Shown one piece after another: positions 8,294 to 18,502 of a stretch of DNA of 54,948 nt (position 1 is its first letter; the number at the start of each line of letters is the position of its first letter). Source of the DNA: DATKZS01 sp035527835 [NCBI: bacterium] (lineage in GTDB: Bacteria > RBG-13-61-14); assembly GCA_035527835.1 (NCBI GenBank), contig DATKZS010000137.1, positions 1-54,948 on the forward strand, read 5' to 3'. Both the position numbers and the translations under genes were made by a program. The notes under the pieces were generated by a model. It was not told the DNA's origin, made no database searches, and saw only the letters and a program-made list of their open reading frames with translations.

Positions 8294-10081
8294 TCAGGAA
8301 TTCTTGGACTTTTCCATCTGGAGAATGCGTTCCTCGATCAGGGCCTCGGCCAGGGCGGGTACTACCTCCCATACCACGGACTCGACGACCTCGCGGATGA
8401 TGGCGAACAGCTCTTCCTTGCTTACGCCGCTCATGGCGGCATCGCTGATGCGCTGGGCGGCCTCCTCGATGGCGGGCCCGGCTTCGGCGGGAGCGGCGGG
8501 CGCGGGTTCCGGCTCCGCGGGCGGAGCAAGCTCGGCAACGGGCTCGGCTTCCGGCTCGGCCAGCGCCTCCGCCGGAATCGGCTCGGCTTCCGGCTCGGCC
8601 AACGCCTCCGCCGGAATCGGCTCGGCTTCCGGCTCGGCCAGGGCCTCCAGCGGCACAGGCTCGGCTTCCGGCGCCGGCTCGAATACCTGCTCCTCCGGCA
8701 GCGGCGCCGCCAGCGGTTCTTCCATCTCCATCATCGGCTCGGCCGGCTCAACCTCCAGCGGCTCCGCTTCCGGTCCGGGCTCGGGCAATAGTTCTCCTTC
8801 CGCTTCCGGCACGAGCTCGGCGGCGGGCTCGGCGAAGAGGTCCGCGGGCTGGGTTTCCAGTTGGGCATAGGATTCGAGCGGCAGCTCGTCCTCCTCGGAA
8901 GCGATTTCGGGGGCGGGCTGCTCGTAGTCCGCCTGCTCGGTGATCCCGGTCGGCTCCAGGCCGGGCAAGGTCTCATAGGTCTCGGGAGACGCGCCCGGCT
9001 CCTCGGATCCCCAATAGTCCACGGGCGCCGCGGCAGGCTCGGGCTGGGCCGCCGGCTCCTGTCCCCATACTTCAGCTTCCGGAGCGGGTTCCGGTTCCGG
9101 CTCCGCGATCGGCTCGGCTTCCATCACCGGCCCGGCGGGAGCGGGCTCTCCCCACATGTCGCCGGCGGGGGCCGGCTCCGCTTCGGCGGCAGGCGCAACT
9201 CCCCAGATGTCGGCCTCCGGCTGGGCCGCGGGCTGCGCTCCCCATAAGTCATCGGCGGCGGGAGGAGCAGGCTCCGCGGCCGCAGAGCCGAACGACGCCT
9301 GCTTCCACAATTCCTCGTCGGAAGCCGCGGCCGCGGGCGGCTCGGCGGGTTCCGTCTCCAGCGCGGCGAAGAGGTCAGGCTCCGGCGCGGGCGGCTCGGC
9401 TGCCGGCAGCTCCACGGGCTGGGCCTCCGGGGCCGCGAACAGGTCCTGGTCCGCCGCGGCCGCGGGTTCCGTCTCCGGCACGGCGAACAGGTCGGCGGCG
9501 GACGTTTCCACCGGCGGGGCCTCCGGCGCGGCGAAGAGATCGTCCATGGGAGGAGGCTCCGCGGACGCTTCGGGCGCCGCGAACGCTTCGGGGGCCGCCT
9601 GGGCGGACGGGGCCTCCGGCGCGGCGAAGAGGTCAGGCTCCGGCGCGGGCGGCGCGGCGGGCGGCGCGGGCTCCGCGACGGGCGGCGGAGCGGGCGCCGC
9701 CGGGGCCACGGGCGCGCGGGAGAGCGCTTCCTCCACCTTGCTGATGAGGGTTGAGGATTCGAAGGGCTTGATGATGTAGCCGTCAGCGCCGATCTGCGCG
9801 CCTTTCATCTCATCGAATCCCTCGAAGCTGCCGGCGAGGAGGAGGACGGGGATCTGGCGGAGCTTGGGGTCGGCCTTGATGGCCTCGCACACCTGGTAGC
9901 CGTCCTTGCCCGGCATGACCACGTCCGCCAACACCAGGTCCGGCATCACCTGCTTGACCTTGGCCAGCGCGTCGTCGCCGTTGTCCACCGCGATCAGCTC
10001 ATAGTCTCCGTCGGCCAAGGTTATGCGCACCACTTTCTGGATGGTGATGCTGTCGTCCGCGAGCAAAATCTTTTTGGCCAT
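8294..10081 (-). CDS. response regulator with a 400-residue Pro/Ala/Glu-rich linker and a C-terminal helix
   Basis: A 595-residue protein. Residues 1-122 form a complete receiver domain: acidic pocket D9/D10, phospho-acceptor D53 (LVLADVVMPGKDG), Ser85 and K105 (YIIKPF). A linker of about 400 residues follows, made of Pro, Ala and Glu with recurring DLFAAPEAP units, several W-G motifs (DLWGAQP, DIWGVAP, DMWGEPA, VDYWGSE) and a 13-residue tandem repeat ALAEPEAEPIPAE. The last about 60 residues (GVSKEELFAIIREVVESVVW) look like a conserved amphipathic helix module, known from similar delta-proteobacterial receivers. No DNA-binding or enzymatic output domain is present. It is encoded directly downstream of a CheW-like gene, so a chemosensory or spatial-organising role is inferred. 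Confidence 0.85.
   Translation of the reverse strand: MAKKILLADDSITIQKVVRITLADGDYELIAVDNGDDALAKVKQVMPDLVLADVVMPGKDGYQVCEAIKADPKLRQIPVLLLAGSFEGFDEMKGAQIGADGYIIKPFESSTLISKVEEALSRAPVAPAAPAPPPVAEPAPPAAPPAPEPDLFAAPEAPSAQAAPEAFAAPEASAEPPPMDDLFAAPEAPPVETSAADLFAVPETEPAAAADQDLFAAPEAQPVELPAAEPPAPEPDLFAALETEPAEPPAAAASDEELWKQASFGSAAAEPAPPAADDLWGAQPAAQPEADIWGVAPAAEAEPAPAGDMWGEPAPAGPVMEAEPIAEPEPEPAPEAEVWGQEPAAQPEPAAAPVDYWGSEEPGASPETYETLPGLEPTGITEQADYEQPAPEIASEEDELPLESYAQLETQPADLFAEPAAELVPEAEGELLPEPGPEAEPLEVEPAEPMMEMEEPLAAPLPEEQVFEPAPEAEPVPLEALAEPEAEPIPAEALAEPEAEPIPAEALAEPEAEPVAELAPPAEPEPAPAAPAEAGPAIEEAAQRISDAAMSGVSKEELFAIIREVVESVVWEVVPALAEALIEERILQMEKSKNS
8541..8647 (-). repeat. 39-bp in-frame tandem repeat
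   Basis: A 39-base unit with exact spacing (8571 to 8610) is repeated about 2.7 times inside the receiver gene and encodes ALAEPEAEPIPAE. It is a likely site of length variation by slippage. Confidence 0.85.
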
Positions 10082-10148
10082 TAATCGTCCTCCTTACCTC
10101 GGCCTCGCAGCCTTACGACTGTCCGTGTCTCCTCATCAGCTTTCCGCG

Positions 10149-11099
10149 TCAAGTCAGAAACTTGAGAACCTTGTCCATCTTCAGCTCATGCGCGCGCGGG
10201 CCGGGCGAAACTTCTTCCCGACCCTCTGGCACCGGCCCACCGCCGGCGGCCGGCCTCAACACCCGCATCACGCGGTCGCACCCGAACCCGATGAGCCCGC
10301 GCGGCGTCTCCGCCACCAGCACGATGGAGAATTCCTCCCCATGCCCTCCCTTCACCCCCGACACGATCTCGTGCAAGGTGGAAGGCGCAATCACCGGGAC
10401 CGCCTGCTCCGCGTAATAGACCACTCCCGGGATCCCGCGGCCCGACGCCGGGATGGGGTGGACCTCATCCTTGTTGATGATCTGGACCACCAGCTCCAGG
10501 TCCAGGCTCCACAGCCCGCCGCCGCCTTCAAACAGCACCAGCGACCGCTCCCCGCCAGGGCCGGGCTCGGCTCCCTTTTTGCCGGGACCGGACGGCCCGC
10601 TTTTCTCCGGGAACGCGGCCGGGATCCATGCCTGCCCGGACCGGTCACCGCCCTCGCCGGTCTCGGCCATCTGTTCCGGATCCAGCTCCACGATCATCCG
10701 AAGCCCGTCAAAGAAAATGCCCCGGATGTACCCAAGCTCCGGACGACGCAACACCGGCGGATACGCCATCACGATGGCCAGGCTCAACTCCCGGATGCCC
10801 TCAACTTCCTCCACCGGCATCAGGTAACGATTAGACCCGGCCTCCATCTCGATCCAGTAACCATGACGCGCCACGAACTCCGCGCCCATCAGGTCATGCA
10901 GATCCAGCAGGCGAGTGCCCGGGGTCCGGGGCGGAAGGCTCTCCGCGTCGTAGAGCTTCTTGATCGCGGGGAGCCGGAGCGCCAGCGTAAATTTCCCCTC
11001 TTTGAAGACCAGGTACTGCTTGCCTTCCTCCGGCGCGAGCGACAGCCCTCCACGTTCGGGCAAACCGTCCGGTCTGTTCGTCTTCGCCTGCGTATGCAA
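10149..11099 (-). CDS. tandem CheW-like domain protein
   Basis: A 316-residue cytoplasmic protein with two CheW-like beta folds. The first spans about residues 25-165 (YLVFKEGKFTLALRL through YIRGIFFDGLRMIV) and the second about 190-305 (SLVLFEGGGGLWSLDLELV through FGCDRVMRVLRP). CheW domains couple chemoreceptors to the kinase CheA. Double-CheW proteins are known scaffolds, for example in Frz-type systems. The divergence is high, so the family call rests on fold-like pattern rather than strong motifs. The gene is followed 67 bases later by the receiver gene on the same strand. No CheA or MCP gene lies in the window. Confidence 0.65.
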   Translation of the reverse strand: MHTQAKTNRPDGLPERGGLSLAPEEGKQYLVFKEGKFTLALRLPAIKKLYDAESLPPRTPGTRLLDLHDLMGAEFVARHGYWIEMEAGSNRYLMPVEEVEGIRELSLAIVMAYPPVLRRPELGYIRGIFFDGLRMIVELDPEQMAETGEGGDRSGQAWIPAAFPEKSGPSGPGKKGAEPGPGGERSLVLFEGGGGLWSLDLELVVQIINKDEVHPIPASGRGIPGVVYYAEQAVPVIAPSTLHEIVSGVKGGHGEEFSIVLVAETPRGLIGFGCDRVMRVLRPAAGGGPVPEGREEVSPGPRAHELKMDKVLKFLT

Positions 11100-11189
11100 A
11101 AGTACCCCGCGGACACCGAGTCCGCCTTTTTTCCATTATTTAATATTCCCTTAGATAAGTCAAGCAAATAGGAATCGAAATAGGAATCG

Positions 11190-11388
11190 AGGGGCGGGAA
11201 TCGAGGAGCGAGGATCGAGTTTCGAGCAGCGGGCAACGTCATCACTCATACCGCAAATGCCCCGGCTATTTGTTTTGAATTTGCCAAAAGAATAGAATCT
11301 TGCTGTTTAAAAAGCGGCGGGAAAGATCGGTTGTCGCGGCCGAGGGGCAATGTCTTCCCCTCGCTCCCCGCTCCTCGATTCTCGCCCC
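11190..11388. repeat. long inverted repeat with widely spaced arms
   Basis: AGGGGCGGGAATCGAGGAGC at 11190-11209 pairs with 11369-11388 (20 of 21 bases when extended by one). About 157 bases separate the arms, and GAATCGA-type units also repeat just upstream. It fills the divergent gap between the CheW-like gene and the FAD oxidoreductase, so any promoters there would have to lie within or beside it. Confidence 0.75.
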
Positions 11389-11407
11389 TTTTGCAAGGAG
11401 GAACGCC

Positions 11408-12748
11408 ATGAAGGATTATCGCAAGATGAGTTTTTGGCTGGAGGGCGGGATCTATACGGAGAACGCTCCGCTCAAGGGAGAGATCGAGGCGGACGTGGCG
11501 ATCGTGGGCGGAGGGTTCACGGGCCTGTCGTCGGCATACTACTTGAAGGAGCAGTACCCGGACCTGAGGATCGCGCTTCTGGAGGCCGAGGTGGTGGGGT
11601 ACGGGGCGTCGGGCCGGAACGGCGGCTTTTCCATGCCGCTGCTGGGCTGGGACATCACGTACCTGATGCTGGTGTTCAAGGAGCGGGGCAAGCGCGCGCA
11701 CCATTTCATGCTCGATTGCGTGCGCCGCACCAAGGAGCTCGTGGAAAAGGAGAAGATGCAGTGCGATCTCGAGTACAACGGGCTCATGGTGCTGGCCCGG
11801 AACGACTTCCAGATGCGCCAGCTCGAGCGCAACCTCAAGGACTTCGCCGCCGCGGGCGTTACCGACGTGGAGCTGCTCACCGGGAAGTCGTTCGAGGAGC
11901 GGCTGAACTCGGCGTGGCACGTGGGCGCGCTATATGAGCCGGAGACGGCGATCCTGAACCCGGCCAAGCTCGCGCGCGAGTTCAAGAGGGTGATCGAGCA
12001 AAAGGGGGTGCAGGTGTTCGAGCGCTCGCCGGTAAGCAAGTTCACGCCCGGCGACACGGTAAAGATCGAGACCCTGGACGGCGGCGTGGTGAAGGCGAAG
12101 CACGCGGTGCTCGCGCTCAACGCCTTCGGCCAGCGCCTGCGCGTCCGGCCCTATACCTACGCGCCCATGTACACCTACATCATCCTGACCGAGCCGCTCT
12201 CCGACGAGCTCTATAAGGAAGTCGGCTGGACCCGCCGCGAGGGAATCGAGGACAAGCGTCAGCTCGTCCACTACATGCGGCCCACCGCCGACAACCGCAT
12301 CCTGCTCGGCGGACGCGACGCGCCCTATTACTTCGGCAACAAGGCCGAGGGCAAACAGTCGCACGAAAAAATCTTCCGCGGACTCGAAGCCGACCTCCGC
12401 GGAATGTTCCCCATGCTCAAGGACACGAAAATCACCCACCGCTGGGGAGGGCCCGTCGCCATCACGCTGCTCTTCGTCCCCTCCTTCGGCTATTTCCAGG
12501 GCCACAAGAACATCGCCTACGGAATGGGCTACTGCGGACACGGCGTCGCCCTCTCCTCCTCCGCCGGAATCCTCATCCGCGACCTGCTCTTCAAGCCCGA
12601 AGCCGACCAGCTCAAAGAGCTCCTCTTCGTCCACAACACCCCCGGACTCATCCCCCCGGAGCCTTTCCGCTACCTCGTGGCCAACGGCATCAAGGACGCA
12701 ATGCTGCTGTTCGACAAGATCACGGAGATGAGGGCGAAGGGGAGCTGA
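11408..12748 (+). CDS. FAD-dependent amine/amino-acid oxidoreductase (DAO family)
   Basis: A 446-residue flavoprotein. The dinucleotide-binding site is at the N-terminus (VAIVGGGFTGLSSAYYL), followed by YGASGRNGGF, typical of the glycine/D-amino-acid oxidase group including gamma-glutamylputrescine oxidase PuuB. It probably oxidises a primary or secondary amine. The start at 11408 follows CAAGGAGG with good spacing; an in-frame ATG at 11300 lies in the repeat region and has no ribosome site. GYCGHGVALSSSAG near the C-terminus fits the FAD-binding end of the fold. The substrate cannot be told from sequence. It is a single gene in its orientation. Confidence 0.88.
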   Translation: MKDYRKMSFWLEGGIYTENAPLKGEIEADVAIVGGGFTGLSSAYYLKEQYPDLRIALLEAEVVGYGASGRNGGFSMPLLGWDITYLMLVFKERGKRAHHFMLDCVRRTKELVEKEKMQCDLEYNGLMVLARNDFQMRQLERNLKDFAAAGVTDVELLTGKSFEERLNSAWHVGALYEPETAILNPAKLAREFKRVIEQKGVQVFERSPVSKFTPGDTVKIETLDGGVVKAKHAVLALNAFGQRLRVRPYTYAPMYTYIILTEPLSDELYKEVGWTRREGIEDKRQLVHYMRPTADNRILLGGRDAPYYFGNKAEGKQSHEKIFRGLEADLRGMFPMLKDTKITHRWGGPVAITLLFVPSFGYFQGHKNIAYGMGYCGHGVALSSSAGILIRDLLFKPEADQLKELLFVHNTPGLIPPEPFRYLVANGIKDAMLLFDKITEMRAKGS

Positions 12749-12840
12749 CGCGATCGGGCCGGACGATTTTGCCCGGCTCGATGCAAAGCGAAGAAAGACC
12801 AGCGCCGCGCCGCGATGTGAACGATCTCCGGGCCGCCGCC

Positions 12841-13878
12841 CTAGGGGACCAGGTCATGGGCGGACAGATGATCGGATACGACCTGGGCCACCAGGTCGTA
12901 TCCGGCGGCATTCAAGTGACCGTCGCGGGCGTGGTAAAGGGTCCGCGTTGGGGCTTCCTGGCGGACTGCTTCCTGGGCGGAAATGAAAACAACCGACTCG
13001 TTCCGGCAAAATGACGACAGCCGTCTCTGGGGATAGTCGCGGTCCGGCTTGTCAAAGTCAATCTCCGGCACATAAAGCAAAGCGAAAGCCGCGCCGTTGT
13101 CTTGGGCCGTTTGCTTCATCAGGCGGACCTGGTCTTCGAGCGCCCTCCAGCCGGCTTCATAGCTGCCGTTGCCTTCGAAGAGATCTTCACGTTTGTGCGG
13201 GTGCACCTTGCGGAAGATCTTTTTGCGGCGACGCTTCAGGGGCTTTTCCAGGACGACTTGCAGGAATCGGGAGCGGGCGTGAAGCCAGTTTCCGATGCGG
13301 CCGATGGTGGGGACCTCGTTCCAGAGGAGGAAACCGTCGGAGCCGATGGTCAAACTCTGCATGCCCATGGACGCGGTCACCACCTGGAGGGGCAGGACCG
13401 CCGCAATTACCAGGTCCGGCCGGCAGCGCGGGGCCATTCGATCCAGGAGCAGCCGCATCTGACGGATGGAATAGCCCTGCACGCCCAGGTTTATAACCTC
13501 GACCGGGGCGCGTGCTCCCGGCCGGTGCTGCAGGCGGGCTTCCAGGCGGGTCGGGTAGGTCTCCTCGTCCTTGACCCCGCCTCCATAAGTATAGCTGTCG
13601 CCGATGCAGATGATCCGGAACACGCCTTCAGGCTTGGTCTCCGTAAATTCACCGCCGCGGTAGCCTTCCGAATTATGGGTGCAGCCAACCTCAAATTCCC
13701 CCGTCCAGGAACTGCTCAAAGTCGAAATTCCGGGAGCGCCGCGCCAGCCCAGCTCCTGATCGGGGACCACCAACCGATGTCCCATTAATTTGGGGCCCCT
13801 CCCGGTTTTCCGCCAGAAAATTTCCAAAACCACCGGAACAAGCCCCAGCACGGCAATGACCGCTACCGTCCATGCCAT
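12841..13878 (-). CDS. membrane-anchored SGNH/GDSL-type hydrolase
   Basis: A 345-residue protein with one N-terminal membrane helix (about residues 3-20) followed by an SGNH domain. Block I reads IICIGDSYTYGGG with the nucleophile Ser. The catalytic Asp-His pair lies in ARDGHLNAAGY near the C-terminus. The VINLGVQGYS segment resembles block II with the oxyanion Gly. Such anchored SGNH proteins act as esterases or O-acetyl transfer enzymes on polysaccharides. The substrate is unknown. The gene stands alone between the amine oxidase and the DUF2283 island. Confidence 0.82.
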   Translation of the reverse strand: MAWTVAVIAVLGLVPVVLEIFWRKTGRGPKLMGHRLVVPDQELGWRGAPGISTLSSSWTGEFEVGCTHNSEGYRGGEFTETKPEGVFRIICIGDSYTYGGGVKDEETYPTRLEARLQHRPGARAPVEVINLGVQGYSIRQMRLLLDRMAPRCRPDLVIAAVLPLQVVTASMGMQSLTIGSDGFLLWNEVPTIGRIGNWLHARSRFLQVVLEKPLKRRRKKIFRKVHPHKREDLFEGNGSYEAGWRALEDQVRLMKQTAQDNGAAFALLYVPEIDFDKPDRDYPQRRLSSFCRNESVVFISAQEAVRQEAPTRTLYHARDGHLNAAGYDLVAQVVSDHLSAHDLVP

Positions 13879-13981
13879 AATATTTAGTTATAATTTTAAT
13901 CGGAGGGTGAGTCAACCCGGTTAAGCCCGAGCGCGCTTTATGTTTCGGGCGCGTCCGTCAGCCTCGCAAAATTTTTTCCGC

Positions 13982-14069
13982 GGAGCCGTCGCTCCGGGAC
14001 TGTTAATGAAAATGACCGCCGACCCAGCGATGAATCGCCGGGCCATTCTCTTCCGCCCCGGACGGGGCT
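13982..14069. repeat. hairpin cluster downstream of the DUF2283 gene
   Basis: Three hairpins follow one another: 13982-13995 (GGAGC/GCTCC), 14023-14042 (9-bp stem with one mismatch, GA loop) and 14056-14069 (GCCCC-GGA-CGGGG-type). The last two have the same design as the cluster at 14335-14404 on the other side of the small DUF2283 gene. The stretch 13879-14077 holds no gene. Confidence 0.75.
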
Positions 14070-14077
14070 GATGAAGA

Positions 14078-14296
14078 TTAGGCGGATCGCTTCAGATACT
14101 CCTTCAGCCTTCCGCCCACCCCCACGATCGTCAATCCCACCAGTTCCCGCGCCTTCTCGTCATAACGCAGGATGACGCCATCGCCCGCGTCAATCCCGAG
14201 GGCAGGCCGCGGCGGTCCGAAGCTCAGGTAGAGGGTGTCCGCTTCATCGTCGTAGTCCCAATCGAGGGGCTGGTTCTTATCTTTAAAAAGGTTCAT
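14078..14296 (-). CDS. DUF2283 family small protein
   Basis: A 72-residue protein matching the DUF2283 pattern: DWDYDDEADTLYLSFG, then a central DAGDGVILRYDEKARELVGLTIV and a short tail. The function of the family is unknown, though members often lie beside small DUF4258-type genes. The ATG at 14296 is preceded by GGAG with 9-nt spacing. An upstream in-frame ATG (14515) would add residues translated from repeat DNA and is rejected. No partner gene is visible. It is bracketed on both sides by repeat clusters and may have moved with them. Confidence 0.8.
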   Translation of the reverse strand: MNLFKDKNQPLDWDYDDEADTLYLSFGPPRPALGIDAGDGVILRYDEKARELVGLTIVGVGGRLKEYLKRSA

Positions 14297-14334
14297 CGCT
14301 TCAATCTCCACGATCAACGGATGTCGCAGATCTT

Positions 14335-14404
14335 GTCCCGGAGGGACATTACGATAATAGCCCAGGAATTCATTCCTGGGAACACTTTCAAGTCCCGGAG
14401 GGAC
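14335..14404. repeat. GTCCCGGAGGGAC hairpin pair around a CCCAGGAAT hairpin
   Basis: The identical 13-mer GTCCCGGAGGGAC (5-bp stem, 3-nt loop) occurs at 14335-14347 and 14392-14404. Between them lies a 9-bp stem with a 2-nt loop at 14361-14380. This is the ordered unit seen downstream at 14023-14069. It lies upstream of the DUF2283 gene. Confidence 0.85.
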
Positions 14405-14468
14405 GACCGAGATTCCTTGAAAGATTACAAGAACCGTATGAGAAAGGCAAGCATTCGCGATGACATCG

Positions 14469-14505
14469 GCGCCAATGAAAGCGCGGTCGTGCCCGCGCAC
14501 TCCAA
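14469..14505. repeat. 37-bp dispersed repeat, copy 1
   Basis: Identical over 37 bases to 23253-23289 (begins GCGCCAATGAAAGCGCGG, ends GCGCACTCCAA). It contains a short self-complementary core GCGCGGTCGTGCCCGCGC. The rest of 14406-14747 shows no gene that I can support. Confidence 0.9.
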
Positions 14506-14747
14506 GGTTTGACAACGCCCTTACGCCCGTATAGGATTAGGGTGTTGTTGCCCGGTTGAATGCAGTATTTCCAAGCGGCGGAGCGGATGGTCCGGGACGG
14601 GCGGATGCTCCGGTTAAGTCTGAATGATCCTGACCTGGAATCGAACGCTGATGATACGGCTTTTTCTTTGAGCTTGACGGCCCGCGCCAAAGATGGCGCG
14701 ACGCACCGCTCCCTCCGCGCTGCCCGCTGCTCGATGCCAACAAGGTC

Positions 14748-14762
14748 GCGGCTTTAAGCCGC
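14748..14762. repeat. GCGGCTT hairpin element
   Basis: GCGGCTT-T-AAGCCGC, flanked by GTC and TCCTATGG. It resembles the short GGTCGCGGCTT/AGCCGCTCCTA palindromes that are dispersed in several bacterial genomes. It lies about 45 bases upstream of the HADH/ECH start. Confidence 0.55.
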
Positions 14763-14807
14763 TCCTATGGATACAGGCTTCCCACAGACAAGGAGGTAGA
14801 CTAAGGG

Positions 14808-17222
14808 ATGAAAAGAGTGATCAAGAAGGCGGCGGTATTGGGGTCCGGAGTGATGGGGATGGGGATTGCCGCGCACCTGGCGGGCGCGGGGATCGAGGTG
14901 GCGCTCCTCGACATCGTGCCCCCCAAGCTCTCGGACGATGACGCGAAGAAGGGGGTAACGCGGGAGAACAAGGAGTTCCGCAACCGCTTCGCGGTGAACG
15001 CCATGGCGAAGGCGCTCAAGGACAGGCAGAGCCCGTTCTTTATAAAGGACGACGCGGAGCTGATCACGCCGGGCAACTTCGAGGACGACGCGGGCCTGCT
15101 CAAGGACTGCGACTGGATCATCGAGGTGGTGGTGGAGGACCTGAAGATCAAGCAGAGCGTGATGAAGATGGTGGAGAAGAACTGGAACGGGTCCGCGATC
15201 ATAACCACCAACACGTCCGGGCTTCCGCTCCACGAGATCTCGGCCAAGATGCAGCCGGAGATGAAGAAGCACTTCCTGGGCACGCACTTTTTCAACCCCG
15301 TCCGCTTCATGTACCTGCTCGAGATCATCCCGATGAAGGAGACCAAGAAGGAGATCGTCAAGTTCATGGCCGAGTTCTGCGAGAAGGAGCTGGGCAAGGG
15401 CATCGTTTACGGCAAGGACACGCCGAATTTCGTGGCCAACCGCATCGGGGTCGCCGGCATGATCGGCGCCATGAACATGATGCAGGAGCTGGGGATCAAG
15501 ATTGACGAGGCCGACCAGATTTTCGGCCTTCCCATGGGCCGGCCCAAGTCGGCCATGTTCCGCACCGCCGACATGGTGGGCCTGGACACCCTGGTCCACA
15601 TCGCGCACAACACCGCCGGCCGCGTGGACAAGGAAGAGGCCAAACGCTACTTCACGCTGCCTTCGTACATCGAGGAGATGGTGAAGAAGGGGCTCTTGGG
15701 CAACAAGACTGGGAGCGGCTTTTACAAAAGAGTGGACAAGAGGAAATCGCTGGTCATAGATCCTGAGACGCTGGACTACAAGGAGCCGGACGGCGAGAAG
15801 TTCCAGAACCTCGGGATGGCGCTGTTCATCGCGGACCTGGGGAGCCGGATCAAGGCCGTGATCAACGGCGAGGGCCGCGCGGCCGAGTTCGCCAAGAAGG
15901 CCACCATCGAGCAGCTCATCTACGCGGCCGAGCGCGTGCCCGAGATCGCCGACACCGTGGCCGAGATAGACAACGCCATGAAGTGGGGCTTCAACTTCGA
16001 CTTGGGCCCGTTCGAGGCCTGGGACGGAGTGGGCCTCAAGGAAAGCGTGGCCGACATGGAGGCCCGCGGCGTCAAGGTCCCCAAAAAGATCAAGGACATG
16101 ATCGCCGCCAAGAAGACCTCCTTCTACCAGAGCAAGGCCGGAGAGCGGCTCTGCTACGACTTCAAGAAAAAGGACTACGTGAAGATCGCGTCCGACCCCA
16201 AGGCCATCGTGCTCGCCGAGGTCAAGAAGGACAAGAAGAAGGTGATCGAGTCCAGAAACACCGCGACCCTCCTCGACATCGGCGACGGCGTGTACCTGGT
16301 CGAGTTCCACAGCCCCATGAACTCCCTGGACATGGACATGTGGCAGCTCATGCGCAAGGCCGTGGACCTGGCCTATGAAAAGGGAGTGGGCGTGGTCATC
16401 GGCAACCAGGCCCCCGGCATCCCCGGCGCCTTTTCCGCCGGCGCCAACATCTCCGTGGTGCTGCAGGGCGCCAAGGAAAAGCAGTGGGACATGATCAAGG
16501 ACGCGGTCAAGTACTTCCAGGAAACCAACATGTACATGCTCTACTCGCCGGTGCCCGTGGTGGCCGCTCCCTTCGGCATGACCCTCGGCGGCGGCGCGGA
16601 AGTCGCCATGAACTGCAACAAGATGGTGTGCCACCACGACCTGTTCATGGGCTTCGTCGAGGTCGGCGTGGGCCTGATCCCCGCCGGCGGAGGATGCATG
16701 ACCATCCTCAAGCACTACCAGAACTTCGTGCCCAGAAACGCGGAGATGAACAACCTCCAGCCCTTCGTGGCCCCGCTCCTCCAGATGATCGGCACCGCGA
16801 CCGTGTCCAACTCCGCGGCCAACGCGCGGGAGCTGGGGTTCCTCCGGCCCTGGGACAAAATCGTGTTCAACAAGGGGCATCTCATCGGCGAGGCCAAGAA
16901 AGAGGTCCTGCTCATGGCGGAGGCCGGGTTCAAGCCGCCAAGGCCGCAGAAGATCCAGGTCATGGGCGACCAGCTCCGCGGCGTGGCCAACGCGTTCGTC
17001 CAGGACATGGTCCTCGGCGGGTACGCCTCCGAGTACGACGCCTTCATCCTGAAGAGGCTCGCCCACATCCTGGGCGGCGGCTTCGTGGCCGAGAACTCGT
17101 GGGTCCCGGAAGAGCACATCCTCGAGCTCGAGCGCGAGGTTTTCACCGAGCTCTGCGCGCAGGAGAAGACGCAGGCGCGGCTCGAGGCCATGCTCAAGAC
17201 CGGCAGGCCGCTGCGTAATTAA
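14808..17222 (+). CDS. fadN: 3-hydroxyacyl-CoA dehydrogenase / enoyl-CoA hydratase (FadN type)
   Basis: An 804-residue bifunctional beta-oxidation enzyme. The dehydrogenase half comes first: NAD site AAVLGSGVMGMGIAAHLAGAG at residues 5-25 and active-site HFFNP near residue 163. The hydratase half is at the C-terminus: FSAGANI oxyanion region, GGGAEVAMNC and FVEVGVGLIPAGGG, which carry both crotonase Glu positions. The order is the reverse of E. coli FadB/FadJ and matches Bacillus FadN. AAGGAGG lies just before the ATG. The thiolase follows after 37 bases with its own AAGGAGG, so the pair forms an operon converting enoyl-CoA to acetyl-CoA. Confidence 0.93.
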   Translation: MKRVIKKAAVLGSGVMGMGIAAHLAGAGIEVALLDIVPPKLSDDDAKKGVTRENKEFRNRFAVNAMAKALKDRQSPFFIKDDAELITPGNFEDDAGLLKDCDWIIEVVVEDLKIKQSVMKMVEKNWNGSAIITTNTSGLPLHEISAKMQPEMKKHFLGTHFFNPVRFMYLLEIIPMKETKKEIVKFMAEFCEKELGKGIVYGKDTPNFVANRIGVAGMIGAMNMMQELGIKIDEADQIFGLPMGRPKSAMFRTADMVGLDTLVHIAHNTAGRVDKEEAKRYFTLPSYIEEMVKKGLLGNKTGSGFYKRVDKRKSLVIDPETLDYKEPDGEKFQNLGMALFIADLGSRIKAVINGEGRAAEFAKKATIEQLIYAAERVPEIADTVAEIDNAMKWGFNFDLGPFEAWDGVGLKESVADMEARGVKVPKKIKDMIAAKKTSFYQSKAGERLCYDFKKKDYVKIASDPKAIVLAEVKKDKKKVIESRNTATLLDIGDGVYLVEFHSPMNSLDMDMWQLMRKAVDLAYEKGVGVVIGNQAPGIPGAFSAGANISVVLQGAKEKQWDMIKDAVKYFQETNMYMLYSPVPVVAAPFGMTLGGGAEVAMNCNKMVCHHDLFMGFVEVGVGLIPAGGGCMTILKHYQNFVPRNAEMNNLQPFVAPLLQMIGTATVSNSAANARELGFLRPWDKIVFNKGHLIGEAKKEVLLMAEAGFKPPRPQKIQVMGDQLRGVANAFVQDMVLGGYASEYDAFILKRLAHILGGGFVAENSWVPEEHILELEREVFTELCAQEKTQARLEAMLKTGRPLRN

Positions 17223-17259
17223 TAAGAAACTGATGCCTTGAGACAAGGAGGGAAATACA

Positions 17260-18453
<1,194 letters not shown>

Positions 18454-18471
18454 AACAGGTAGGACAGGCGT

Positions 18472-18493
18472 TCCTGCCTGTCCGCTTTCTTCA
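18472..18493. repeat. GGACAGGC hairpin
   Basis: GGACAGGC at 18472-18479 pairs with GCCTGTCC at 18486-18493 across a 6-nt loop, 19 bases past the thiolase stop. It precedes a second, stronger hairpin. Confidence 0.7.
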
Positions 18494-18502
18494 CGATCAA
18501 TC

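Noticed and set aside
14516-14747. possible small gene or toxin partner upstream of the DUF2283 gene
   Set aside because: The open frames have no ribosome site, no DUF4258-like motif and are made of repeat-like sequence.
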